The notes beneath the pieces are model-generated. The model saw only the letters and a list, made by a program, of their open reading frames with translations. It had not been told where the DNA came from and made no database searches. Below, in pieces: positions 14,016 to 20,768 of a stretch of 20,768 nt of DNA. This stretch comes from an uncultured Akkermansia sp. (lineage in GTDB: Bacteria; Verrucomicrobiota; Verrucomicrobiia; Verrucomicrobiales; Akkermansiaceae), in assembly GCA_900766865.1 (NCBI GenBank), contig CAAFXA010000221.1, positions 1 through 20,768 on the forward strand, written 5' to 3'. The position numbers and the translations under genes were made by a program. Each line of letters begins with the position of its first letter. Positions within the stretch are counted from its first letter, which is position 1.

Positions 14016-16718
14016 ATGAATAACTTCACACCCAGAGCACAGCAGGTACTCAACCTCGCCCGCCGCGAGGCAGACCGCTTTCACCACAACTATATCGGTG
14101 CCGAGCATGTGCTGCTCGGCCTGTTACGCCTTGGCCATGGTGTTGCCGTAAGCGTACTGGAAAACGCCGGGGTCGACATCCAGGATCTGGCCCACAAGAT
14201 AGAAGCCTCCATGGTCTCAGGAGACGCCGCCGGCACGGAGGGCTCTCTGCCCTACACCCCGAGGGTCAAAAAGCTGCTTACGGTTGCCGGAGCAGAAGCC
14301 AGGGAACTGCGCCACACCTATGTGGGCACAGAGCACCTGCTGCTGGCGTTCCTGCGCGATGATAGCGGGCTGGCACGCGAGGCTCTGGCTTCCACCGGTA
14401 TCACCTACGATGCCGCAAGGCAGAGCGTGCTGCGCGAAATAGACCCCAAGTTTGACCCATCTCCCGCCGACAGCAATGGCGATTCCCCGCGCCGCCGGGA
14501 TGAGGATGAAGAAGAGGATGCCAATGCCTTCCTGCATTCCCACACAGTGGGCAGCGGCAACAACGGCATGGCCGAAGGGCGCACCCGCACCCCTGCCCTC
14601 AAAGCCTTCGGACGCGACCTGACAGAACGAGCCGCCCGCGGAGAGCTGGACCCCGTCATCGGCCGCAAGGACGAAATGGAGCGAGTTATCCAGATTCTCT
14701 GCCGACGCACCAAAAACAACCCCGTCCTTCTGGGCGAGGCAGGTGTAGGCAAAACCGCCATTGTGGAAGGCCTTGCCCAAGTGATTGTGAGTGGAGAAGC
14801 GCCTGAGTTCCTGCTCGGCAAGAAACTCATCTCGCTGGATTTGCCCCTCATGGTAGCCGGCACCAAGTACCGAGGCCAGTTTGAGGAACGACTGAAGGCT
14901 ATCATGGATGAAATTCAGCGGGAGAAAAACATCATCCTCTTCATTGACGAGATGCACACCCTTATCGGTGCCGGCTCTGCGGAGGGCACCATGGATGCCT
15001 CCAACATCATCAAACCCGCACTTTCCCGCGGCGAGCTTCAGGCCATAGGTGCCACCACGCTGAACGAATACCGCAAGCACATCGAAAAAGACGCCGCCTT
15101 CGAGCGCCGCTTCCAGCAGGTGCAGGTGGGCGAGCCCACTGTAGAAGATACGCTGCTTATTCTTAAAGGCATTGCCCCCCGCTACGAAGAGCACCACCAC
15201 GTACACTACACAGAAGAGGCCCTGGCGGCAGCCGCCAACCTCTCCAAGCGGTACCTCATGGGCAGATTCCTGCCTGACAAGGCCATCGATGTGATGGACG
15301 AAGCCGGTTCTCGCCTGAGAGTTGCCCTGATGACCCGCCCCCAGGAACTAAAGAATCGTGAGCAGACCCGCCGCGAGCTGGAAGCAGATAAGCAGAACGC
15401 CGTCAAGGAGCAGAACTTCGAAAAAGCAGCGGCACTGCGAGATTCCATCGCTGCGCTGGATGCCCGTTTCAAAGTTGAGGTCAACGAATGGAAGGAGCAG
15501 ATGAATGCAGCCCGCCAGGAAGTGACGGAGGACGATATCATGGCCGTCATCTCCAAATGGACAGGTATTCCCCTCTCTCGTATGGAAGAGAAGGAAACAG
15601 AAAAACTCCTGCGCATGGAGGAGGAGCTTAAGAGCAAGGTCATCGGCCAGGATATCGCCTGCTCTGCCATTGCACGCGCCCTGCGTCGCAGCCGTGCCGA
15701 CATCAAAGACCCGCGCCGCCCCATCGGTTCCTTCCTCTTCATGGGGCCCACCGGCGTGGGCAAAACATACCTCGCTCGCAACCTGGCCGAGATTATGTTC
15801 GGCACTGCCGAAGCACTCATCCAGGTGGACATGAGCGAGTACATGGAGAAATTCAGCACCAGCCGTCTGATTGGTTCGCCCCCCGGCTATGTGGGGCACG
15901 ATGAAGGCGGCCAGCTCACCGAGCAGGTTCGTCGCCGCCCCTACGCTGTCATTCTATTCGATGAAGTGGAGAAAGCACACCCGGATGTGATGAATCTGCT
16001 GCTGCAAGTGCTGGAGGAAGGTGCCATGACGGACTCGCTCGGCCGCAAGGTCAGCTTCTCCAACACCATCATCATCCTCACCTCGAATGTAGGTGCCAGT
16101 CTCGCGTCCCGACAAGGCACCATGGGCTTCGGCGCCATGGACAACAGCGACGCCGATTACGACACCATGAAAGAGCGCATTTCTGAGGCCGCCAAACAGC
16201 ATTTCCGCCCGGAGTTCATCAATCGCTTCGACGAGCTCATCGTCTTCCGTATGCTGGAGCGCAAGGACCTGGAGCAGATTGTGGTGCTCGAAGCTCAGAA
16301 ACTCATTAAGCGCCTCGCCAGCAAGCAGATTACGCTCGACCTCTCCCCGGAGGTGGTCAGCATGCTGGTGGACAAGGGCTACGACCCGCAGTATGGCGCC
16401 CGCCCCATGCGCCGCGCCATCGAACGCTTGCTGGAGGACCCCATCGCCGAGGCCATCCTGCGAGGCGAACTCACTGCGGGCATATCCTCCCGCGCCATTC
16501 GCCCCGAGGGTACAGACCACATCGACTTCGCCGAGCTGCCGCCCCCTGCCCCCACCCCGGAGCCGGAGCAGACCGCCACGCAGCCCGAGCTGGATCTCAG
16601 CACCGAGGTGCCCGCACCCAAACCAACTCGCAAGCGCAGCACCACTCCGCGCAAGAAGGCCACCACTACCAAGGCCGATAAGCCAGAGAAAAAGCCGCGC
16701 AAAAAGAAGGGCGAGTAA
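14016..16718 (+). CDS. clpC: ClpC-type AAA+ unfoldase with basic C-terminal tail
   Basis: Hexameric unfoldase that feeds proteins to ClpP. In 900 residues: an N-terminal double Clp repeat (1–140), an acidic linker (about 151–172), AAA module 1 with Walker A GEAGVGKT (240–247) and Walker B ILFIDE (307–312), a middle domain with a UVR motif (about 455–484), AAA module 2 with GPTGVGKT (577–584) and VILFDE (645–650), and a ClpP-docking-like MGF (703–705). After the last small domain a Pro/Glu then Lys/Arg-rich tail (about 842–900) is added. Homology favours [10 protein letters not shown] at 14016. An ATG at 13989, overlapping the mcsB stop as TGATG and with GGAG at 13981–13984, would add nine residues and cannot be excluded. 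Confidence 0.95.
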   Translation: MNNFTPRAQQVLNLARREADRFHHNYIGAEHVLLGLLRLGHGVAVSVLENAGVDIQDLAHKIEASMVSGDAAGTEGSLPYTPRVKKLLTVAGAEARELRHTYVGTEHLLLAFLRDDSGLAREALASTGITYDAARQSVLREIDPKFDPSPADSNGDSPRRRDEDEEEDANAFLHSHTVGSGNNGMAEGRTRTPALKAFGRDLTERAARGELDPVIGRKDEMERVIQILCRRTKNNPVLLGEAGVGKTAIVEGLAQVIVSGEAPEFLLGKKLISLDLPLMVAGTKYRGQFEERLKAIMDEIQREKNIILFIDEMHTLIGAGSAEGTMDASNIIKPALSRGELQAIGATTLNEYRKHIEKDAAFERRFQQVQVGEPTVEDTLLILKGIAPRYEEHHHVHYTEEALAAAANLSKRYLMGRFLPDKAIDVMDEAGSRLRVALMTRPQELKNREQTRRELEADKQNAVKEQNFEKAAALRDSIAALDARFKVEVNEWKEQMNAARQEVTEDDIMAVISKWTGIPLSRMEEKETEKLLRMEEELKSKVIGQDIACSAIARALRRSRADIKDPRRPIGSFLFMGPTGVGKTYLARNLAEIMFGTAEALIQVDMSEYMEKFSTSRLIGSPPGYVGHDEGGQLTEQVRRRPYAVILFDEVEKAHPDVMNLLLQVLEEGAMTDSLGRKVSFSNTIIILTSNVGASLASRQGTMGFGAMDNSDADYDTMKERISEAAKQHFRPEFINRFDELIVFRMLERKDLEQIVVLEAQKLIKRLASKQITLDLSPEVVSMLVDKGYDPQYGARPMRRAIERLLEDPIAEAILRGELTAGISSRAIRPEGTDHIDFAELPPPAPTPEPEQTATQPELDLSTEVPAPKPTRKRSTTPRKKATTTKADKPEKKPRKKKGE

Positions 16719-16796
16719 GACAACTCTGGCAGCTCTGAAACAGCTCGCTCGCCAAATTTCCATTTGTCGCCCTTTTTTCTGAGCTGGCTCTCTTAT

Positions 16797-16834
16797 AAAA
16801 ATCCCCCGCAGCCATTCAGCTGCGGGGGATTTTT
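16797..16834. terminator. bidirectional intrinsic terminator between clpC and hisS
   Basis: A perfect 16-bp inverted repeat: the left arm AAAAATCCCCCGCAGC (16797–16812) and right arm GCTGCGGGGGATTTTT (16819–16834) enclose a 6-nt loop. T-runs appear at the 3' side on both strands, so it can end clpC transcripts from the left and hisS transcripts (stop at 16857) from the right. Confidence 0.93.
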
Positions 16835-16856
16835 CTTACACAACTAAAAAGAAGCG

Positions 16857-18125
16857 TTACTCAGCATCGGGCAGAAGCTCATCCAGCAAAGCCTCGATAT
16901 CCGTCTTGACGGAAGTGCGAGTGGAGAGGTTCTTAAGCTCCAGCTCGGGGTATTCAGAGCCGACAATGACAGCCCAGGTGGCGCCAATCTTTTCGGCTCG
17001 CTTCAGCTGATTGCCCATCTTGGCAGGGGAAAGCGGCAAATCCACACGCACACCGGAGTCGCGCAGAGAGGAAGCGAGAGAAAGCATTTGCGGCCGCATC
17101 TCCGGCGCGGCCAGCACCAGGCATACATCGCAGGCATTCGGCTTAACAGCAGCATCGCGCAATGCGCGGGCAGCCGGACAGGCCTCGATGAGGTGGGCAA
17201 TCACAGCGTCACCCATAGCAAACCCAGTAGCGGGCATATCCACCGCGCCATTGGAGAGAGTGGACACAAGGCCATTGTAACGACCACCACCGGCAATAGC
17301 ACGCAGGCTGTGCCCCTTGTCGAAAATCTCGAACACCAGGCCGGTGTAGTAGGCCAGACCGCGCACAACGTAGAGGTCGAGCTTCACATAATCTGCCAGG
17401 CCGCGGGCTTCCAGCTCTGCCAGCACGGCTTCGTAGCGGGGAGAGCAACCGGCGGGCGGGTTCTGGATGAAAGCCTCCAGGTCCGCGCGCTTCATGCCGA
17501 AGGCATCCAGCTTCTCCTGGCATACCTCGGGGCGGTCGCGCTCAAACTTATCAATAACCGCAAGGAAATCGCCGGTCTTCTCCTCCGGCACGCCGTGCTC
17601 GGCAGCGTAGCGCAGCCAGACCTCACGGTCGGACACACGCACCACGAAATCATCGGACGTAAAGCCGAACTCGCGCATGCAATCAATAGCCAGAGAAATC
17701 AGCTCAGCATCGGAACCTTCACCGGCCTCGCCAAGGATGTCGGCGTTGAACTGTACGAACTCACGAAGGCGTCCTTTCTGGGGCTTTTCGTAGCGGAAGC
17801 AGGAGCCGATTTCAAACCACTTAAGCGGCTTGGTATACTCGCGCTGATAGGCGGCGGCAATTCGGCCAAGGGAGGCCGTAAGCTCCGGGCGCACTGTAAT
17901 GTCGCGCTCGCCCTGGTCCACAAAGCGGAACAACTGCGTGGGGAGCTCGCCGCCAGACTTTTTGAGGTACAGCTCGGTAGCCTCGAGGGTGGGAGCCTCC
18001 CATTCCACAAAACCATAACGATGCGCTACCTTACGCCAGGTATCGAAAAGATAAGCGCGCAGAGCGTACTCCTGGGGTGCGAAGTCGCGGAAACCGGTAA
18101 GGGGCTGAAATCTTGCGTCAGGCAT
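16857..18125 (-). CDS. hisS: histidyl-tRNA synthetase
   Basis: Class II synthetase that charges tRNA-His. The 422 residues show motif 2 (FEIGSCFRYEKPQKGRLREF, 104–123), TVRPELTASLGR (77–88; motif-1-side substrate contacts), the histidine-specific VRGLAYYTGLVFEIF (254–268) in which the usual Asp of RGLDYY is Ala, motif 3 (ATGFAMGDAV, 299–308) and a C-terminal anticodon-binding domain (about 330–415). Length is typical. Monocistronic: it converges with clpC and diverges from the Sel1 gene. The start follows a good promoter, and no Shine-Dalgarno sequence is seen in the roughly 23-nt leader. Confusion with HisZ is unlikely because motifs 2 and 3 are intact and the anticodon domain is present. 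Confidence 0.96.
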   Translation of the reverse strand: MPDARFQPLTGFRDFAPQEYALRAYLFDTWRKVAHRYGFVEWEAPTLEATELYLKKSGGELPTQLFRFVDQGERDITVRPELTASLGRIAAAYQREYTKPLKWFEIGSCFRYEKPQKGRLREFVQFNADILGEAGEGSDAELISLAIDCMREFGFTSDDFVVRVSDREVWLRYAAEHGVPEEKTGDFLAVIDKFERDRPEVCQEKLDAFGMKRADLEAFIQNPPAGCSPRYEAVLAELEARGLADYVKLDLYVVRGLAYYTGLVFEIFDKGHSLRAIAGGGRYNGLVSTLSNGAVDMPATGFAMGDAVIAHLIEACPAARALRDAAVKPNACDVCLVLAAPEMRPQMLSLASSLRDSGVRVDLPLSPAKMGNQLKRAEKIGATWAVIVGSEYPELELKNLSTRTSVKTDIEALLDELLPDAE

Positions 18126-18154
18126 GTTTTTATAAGTTTTGTGAATTGCGCGCT

Positions 18155-18182
18155 ATTATACGCACAAGCGGCCTTGTGTCAA
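18155..18182 (-). promoter_or_regulatory. near-consensus sigma70 promoter of hisS
   Basis: On the minus strand TTGACA (18182–18177) and TATAAT (18160–18155) are perfect hexamers with a 16-nt spacer. Transcription should start near 18148, giving a leader of about 23 nt without an obvious Shine-Dalgarno site. It is the strongest-looking promoter in the window. Confidence 0.8.
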
Positions 18183-18224
18183 TACCAAAAGGAAGATAAG
18201 GGGAAGGAGTGACGCGATTTTATC

Positions 18225-18253
18225 TTGCAAGGGCGGCGGAGGGGCTATAGAAT
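18225..18253 (+). promoter_or_regulatory. sigma70-type promoter of the Sel1-repeat gene
   Basis: TTGCAA (18225–18230) and TAGAAT (18248–18253) are 17 nt apart. The expected start near 18260 gives a leader of about 19 nt. It is divergent from the hisS promoter, with about 40 nt between the two -35 boxes. Confidence 0.6.
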
Positions 18254-18278
18254 GTAGGGCAGTAAGATTTTCCGAAAC

Positions 18279-19847
18279 ATGACGCGACAGATTCTTCTTA
18301 GCACTCTGCTGTTATCCGCCCTGCTGCCGGATGCCGCTGCCACAGAGCTTCAACAGGAAGCCACACCGGAGCTGCGACGCACCAGCCGACAGCGGGGTAA
18401 ACGCGTTACCCAGAAAAAAGATTCCCAGGTGAATCGCCCCGACCTGCCCGAGGCCGGCAGCCTGACAGGTATCGATTCCGCCCCGGAAACACACCCGGAA
18501 AAATATAAAGACTTTCTGGAAAAGCTGAAGAAGCAGGCAGAAAAAAATGATGCCGACACCAGCGAGGCCATGGCTGTAGCCCTCGCCGCTACAGGTAATG
18601 AGTTCTGCAGCGATGCCTGGATGAAAAAGGCCGCAGAGGATGGAAGCGTTGTAGCCATGCACTACATGGGCATGACCAGTGCCGCCAAAAACACCTCGCC
18701 CGAGCTGCGATACCTCAGAGGCGAGCAGAGAGAGGCTCTCCTGCGCGCGCAGCAGACAAATGCCGTCGAGGCAGCCGGGTGGCTCCGTAAGGCGGCAGAG
18801 AAAAAGTTTGTGCCTGCCATGCTCGACTACAGCACCTTCCTCCGCAATGGCATCGGCACAAAAAAAGATGAACAGGCTGCCAATCGTATGCTGATGGACG
18901 CAGCTCGCAGCGGAACCTTCGAAACCCGCTTCGCCTGGCTGCTGCAAAACGGCCGCATGAAAAGCTGGGCAGACAGAGAACGCCCCGAGGTGGCCGGCGA
19001 AATCAAACGCGGCAATCATCTTGTCGTTTACTACATGAGCAATTTCGCCCCGGATTCCCGCACACAGCTGGAATGGATACAGGATGCAGTGAAAAAAGGC
19101 AGTGCCAAGGCCATGTACGCCTTATCGGTTGTTATGCACAATAGCAAACCGATGGAAAGTCTCAAACTCCTCCGTGCGGCTGTCACTATGCACGATACGG
19201 ATGCCATGCTTACCTACGGCCTGCTACTGGTGAGTGAACCCGGAGAGTTCCACAAACAGACCGGCCTTCAGCAGAACGTCCAGCTGGGCTGTGCCATGCT
19301 TCGCCTCTCTGGTATGCTCTGCAATGTCCAGTGCCGCCGCACCCTCGCCAAGGCTTACTACAGAGGAGATTTCGGACTCCCCAAAGACAAGGCAAAATCA
19401 TTTGCTCACCTTAAATGGCTCAACTCTGCTCAAAAAGATCCCATCTCCCTGGCAGCAGAGGGGTTCATGCTGATGACTGGTGAAGGCACGAAACAGGATA
19501 TCGCCACCGGACTGCGCTACGTCACCCTGGCAGCCAATGCCCGCTACAGCTATGCAAACGCCATGCTCGCCTACGCGCATTACAAGGGCCTCGGTGTACC
19601 TCAGGATAAGGAAATGGCTGTTGAAATTCTGCAGGAGGCTGCTGCCGCAGGTTTCGCTCATGCCTATGTCTACATCGCCTTTCTCTCTGCAAAAGGCCTC
19701 CACGGTAAAGAGCCAGATACCCGGGGAGCAGAACGCTACATCAACATCGCAGCCATCAATCTCGGCAAGGGGGCCAGAGAGTTTTTCGATGAACTCATGA
19801 AGGCTGATGAATGGGTTCTGCCCCCCTTCCCACTCGAAAAACAATAA
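18279..19847 (+). CDS. secreted Sel1/TPR-like repeat protein
   Basis: A 522-residue exported protein. The N-terminus is a typical signal peptide (about 1–21, with cleavage plausible after the Ala run in LLPDAAAT), followed by a charged, low-complexity stretch (25–60). Sel1-like repeats, each a pair of short helices with AxxxLxxxxxxGxGxxxDxxxA spacing, are clearest at about 163–212, 388–425, 426–462 and 463–500; less regular copies fill 270–320. Sel1 repeats normally act as protein-binding scaffolds in envelope signalling or assembly. No catalytic domain, lipobox or membrane anchor is seen. The gene has its own promoter and terminator. The specific partner cannot be inferred from the neighbourhood, though the next gene also encodes a secreted envelope protein. 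Confidence 0.85.
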   Translation: MTRQILLSTLLLSALLPDAAATELQQEATPELRRTSRQRGKRVTQKKDSQVNRPDLPEAGSLTGIDSAPETHPEKYKDFLEKLKKQAEKNDADTSEAMAVALAATGNEFCSDAWMKKAAEDGSVVAMHYMGMTSAAKNTSPELRYLRGEQREALLRAQQTNAVEAAGWLRKAAEKKFVPAMLDYSTFLRNGIGTKKDEQAANRMLMDAARSGTFETRFAWLLQNGRMKSWADRERPEVAGEIKRGNHLVVYYMSNFAPDSRTQLEWIQDAVKKGSAKAMYALSVVMHNSKPMESLKLLRAAVTMHDTDAMLTYGLLLVSEPGEFHKQTGLQQNVQLGCAMLRLSGMLCNVQCRRTLAKAYYRGDFGLPKDKAKSFAHLKWLNSAQKDPISLAAEGFMLMTGEGTKQDIATGLRYVTLAANARYSYANAMLAYAHYKGLGVPQDKEMAVEILQEAAAAGFAHAYVYIAFLSAKGLHGKEPDTRGAERYINIAAINLGKGAREFFDELMKADEWVLPPFPLEKQ

Positions 19848-19896
19848 AAATATTAACTGTTTAAGGAAAGTTAATAAACCACAATATAAAGAACAC

Positions 19897-19931
19897 AAAA
19901 GCACAGCACATATACAATATACTGTGCTTTT
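19897..19931. terminator. intrinsic terminator after the Sel1-repeat gene
   Basis: AAAAGCACAG (19897–19906) and CTGTGCTTTT (19922–19931) form a perfect 10-bp stem over a 15-nt AT-rich loop, followed by CTTATT. A weaker AT-rich hairpin, TATTAACT/AGTTAATA (19851–19876), precedes it just after the stop codon. Confidence 0.75.
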
Positions 19932-19978
19932 CTTATTAATACGCGCCCATACGCGGGAAGGGAGCGTAAAAAAAGGGC

Positions 19979-20007
19979 TTGCCATGCGGGTAGAATATAT
20001 GTTAAAC
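19979..20007 (+). promoter_or_regulatory. possible promoter of the 3D-domain gene
   Basis: TTGCCA (19979–19984) and TTAAAC (20002–20007) have a 17-nt spacer. The -10 is poor, and TAGAAT at 19991 is too close to pair. The leader would be about 65 nt. The remaining spacer (20008–20078) shows no further structure I can support. Confidence 0.3.
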
Positions 20008-20078
20008 TCCGCGCAACGAATGAATGACGGGGCTGCCCTGACGGGCCGCGCCACGAGTACTTACCATACCGCCAATCC

Positions 20079-20696
20079 ATGACGATAACAGCAAAAGCAT
20101 TGCTTGTGAGTGTTCTCACGGTGTTTGCTTTCTGCGCGCCCAGTGCAGAAGCGACACAGAGTGTGAGCAAGGGCTTCGTAATGCCCACGGCTCCCTCCCC
20201 CTCAGCCAGGCCCAACCCCAAGCTTCCCAAGCTCGGGCGCGACAAGCACGGCATGCCTCTCTACCACCCGGCGCAGCTTAACCGCGTAGTACGCACCACG
20301 GCCTATACTCACACCGAGAGTGACCACATTGGTTACGGCCCGCGCAATGCCATCGGAACATCTCTGAAGTACACGGATCAGGTTCGCAGCGCTGCGGCAG
20401 ACTGGTCTGTTTACCCGTTAGGTACCCGCTTCAAGATTAAGGGGCAGCCCTACATCTATGTAGTGGACGACTACGGCAGCGCCCTGGTAGGCACCGGTAC
20501 CATCGATATTTACCAGCCCACCAAAGAGCTCATGCGCAAATGGGGTCGCCGTGTCGTGGAGATTCAGGTGCTGCAGTGGGGCTCCTCCCAGCTGAGCATG
20601 CGCACCCTGCAGGGACGCACAGGCTATCGCCACTGCGCCAAGATGCAGGCAGCCCTCAAACAGCAGGACCGCCACCGCCAGACAGCTAAGCGCTGA
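20079..20696 (+). CDS. secreted 3D-domain protein
   Basis: A 205-residue exported protein. A signal peptide spans about 1–25 (MTITAKALLVSVLTVF, cleavage plausible near SAEA). A Pro-rich linker (33–55) leads to a 3D domain at about 70–168: TAYTHTESDHIGYG (74–87), AAADWSVYPLGTRF (105–118), VVDDYGSALVGTGTIDIY (128–145) and a closing VVEIQVLQWG (159–168). The family is named for three conserved Asp residues, matched here by Asp108, Asp130 or 131, and Asp143. The fold is a double-psi beta barrel shared with lytic transglycosylase MltA, so a peptidoglycan-related role is likely, but the catalytic activity is unproven. A short basic Gln/Lys/Arg-rich tail ends the protein. It is followed by a strong terminator. 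Confidence 0.87.
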   Translation: MTITAKALLVSVLTVFAFCAPSAEATQSVSKGFVMPTAPSPSARPNPKLPKLGRDKHGMPLYHPAQLNRVVRTTAYTHTESDHIGYGPRNAIGTSLKYTDQVRSAAADWSVYPLGTRFKIKGQPYIYVVDDYGSALVGTGTIDIYQPTKELMRKWGRRVVEIQVLQWGSSQLSMRTLQGRTGYRHCAKMQAALKQQDRHRQTAKR

Positions 20697-20719
20697 CGCA
20701 CCGAACAGCTTTCATCATC

Positions 20720-20754
20720 TCCCCGCAGCAACTGCTCTTGCTGCGGGGATTTTT
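20720..20754 (+). terminator. intrinsic terminator after the 3D-domain gene
   Basis: TCCCCGCAGCAA (20720–20731) pairs perfectly with TTGCTGCGGGGA (20738–20749) over a 6-nt loop and is followed by TTTTT (20750–20754). The stem core and T-run almost repeat those of the clpC–hisS terminator. Confidence 0.92.
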
Positions 20755-20768
20755 CATTCCGTCAGCGG

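Noticed and set aside
14217..15206. 329-codon minus-strand frame inside clpC
   Set aside because: Antisense shadow of the conserved AAA module; no start signal or motif.
17088..18212. 374-codon plus-strand frame opposite hisS
   Set aside because: Antisense to a gene with all class II synthetase motifs; the frame runs across the hisS promoter.
1..20768. CRISPR arrays, tRNA or rRNA genes, insertion sequences
   Set aside because: No regularly spaced repeats, cloverleaf-like segments, rRNA stretches or transposase genes were recognised.

Overview
The window is about 20.8 kb of dense, GC-rich bacterial chromosome. It reads as core genome with one foreign-looking gene. A McsA–McsB-like–ClpC operon beside an HPr kinase, a DUF1015–serA pair and scarce Shine-Dalgarno sites suggest a member of the PVC group, most likely Verrucomicrobiota (Akkermansia-like). 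That placement is inference from gene content; no rRNA or other marker is present to settle it.

Layout. 1–95: intergenic, no supported gene. 96–2730 (minus): operon prfA (RF1) – prmC (the methylase of RF1's GGQ glutamine) – unrecognised polytopic membrane protein. 2823–3833 (minus): orphan tyrosine recombinase. 4062–6401 (plus): tightly packed cysK–thiE–thiM. 6537–9367 (plus): DUF1015 protein and serA, followed by a very long hairpin. 9547–12245 (plus): hprK–Nif3-like–rluD. 12324–16718 (plus): mcsA–mcsB-like–clpC. 16857–18125 (minus): hisS, convergent with clpC and sharing a perfect bidirectional terminator. 18279–19847 and 20079–20696 (plus): two secreted proteins (Sel1 repeats; 3D domain), each followed by an intrinsic terminator.

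How the genes connect. RF1 and PrmC are enzyme and substrate. CysK, ThiE and ThiM link cysteine synthesis and thiamine assembly or salvage. SerA with DUF1015 points to the phosphoserine branch that feeds CysK. McsA, McsB and ClpC are in Firmicutes an arginine-phosphorylation/proteolysis system; here the McsB homologue keeps the fold-level motifs but has lost nearly every nucleotide-binding and catalytic residue, which makes it the most interesting object in the window.

Expression signals. Good sigma70-type promoters are visible, and several (prfA, hprK, mcsA, probably cysK) lie so close to the start codon that the mRNAs should have leaders of about 0–7 nt. Few starts have a Shine-Dalgarno sequence.
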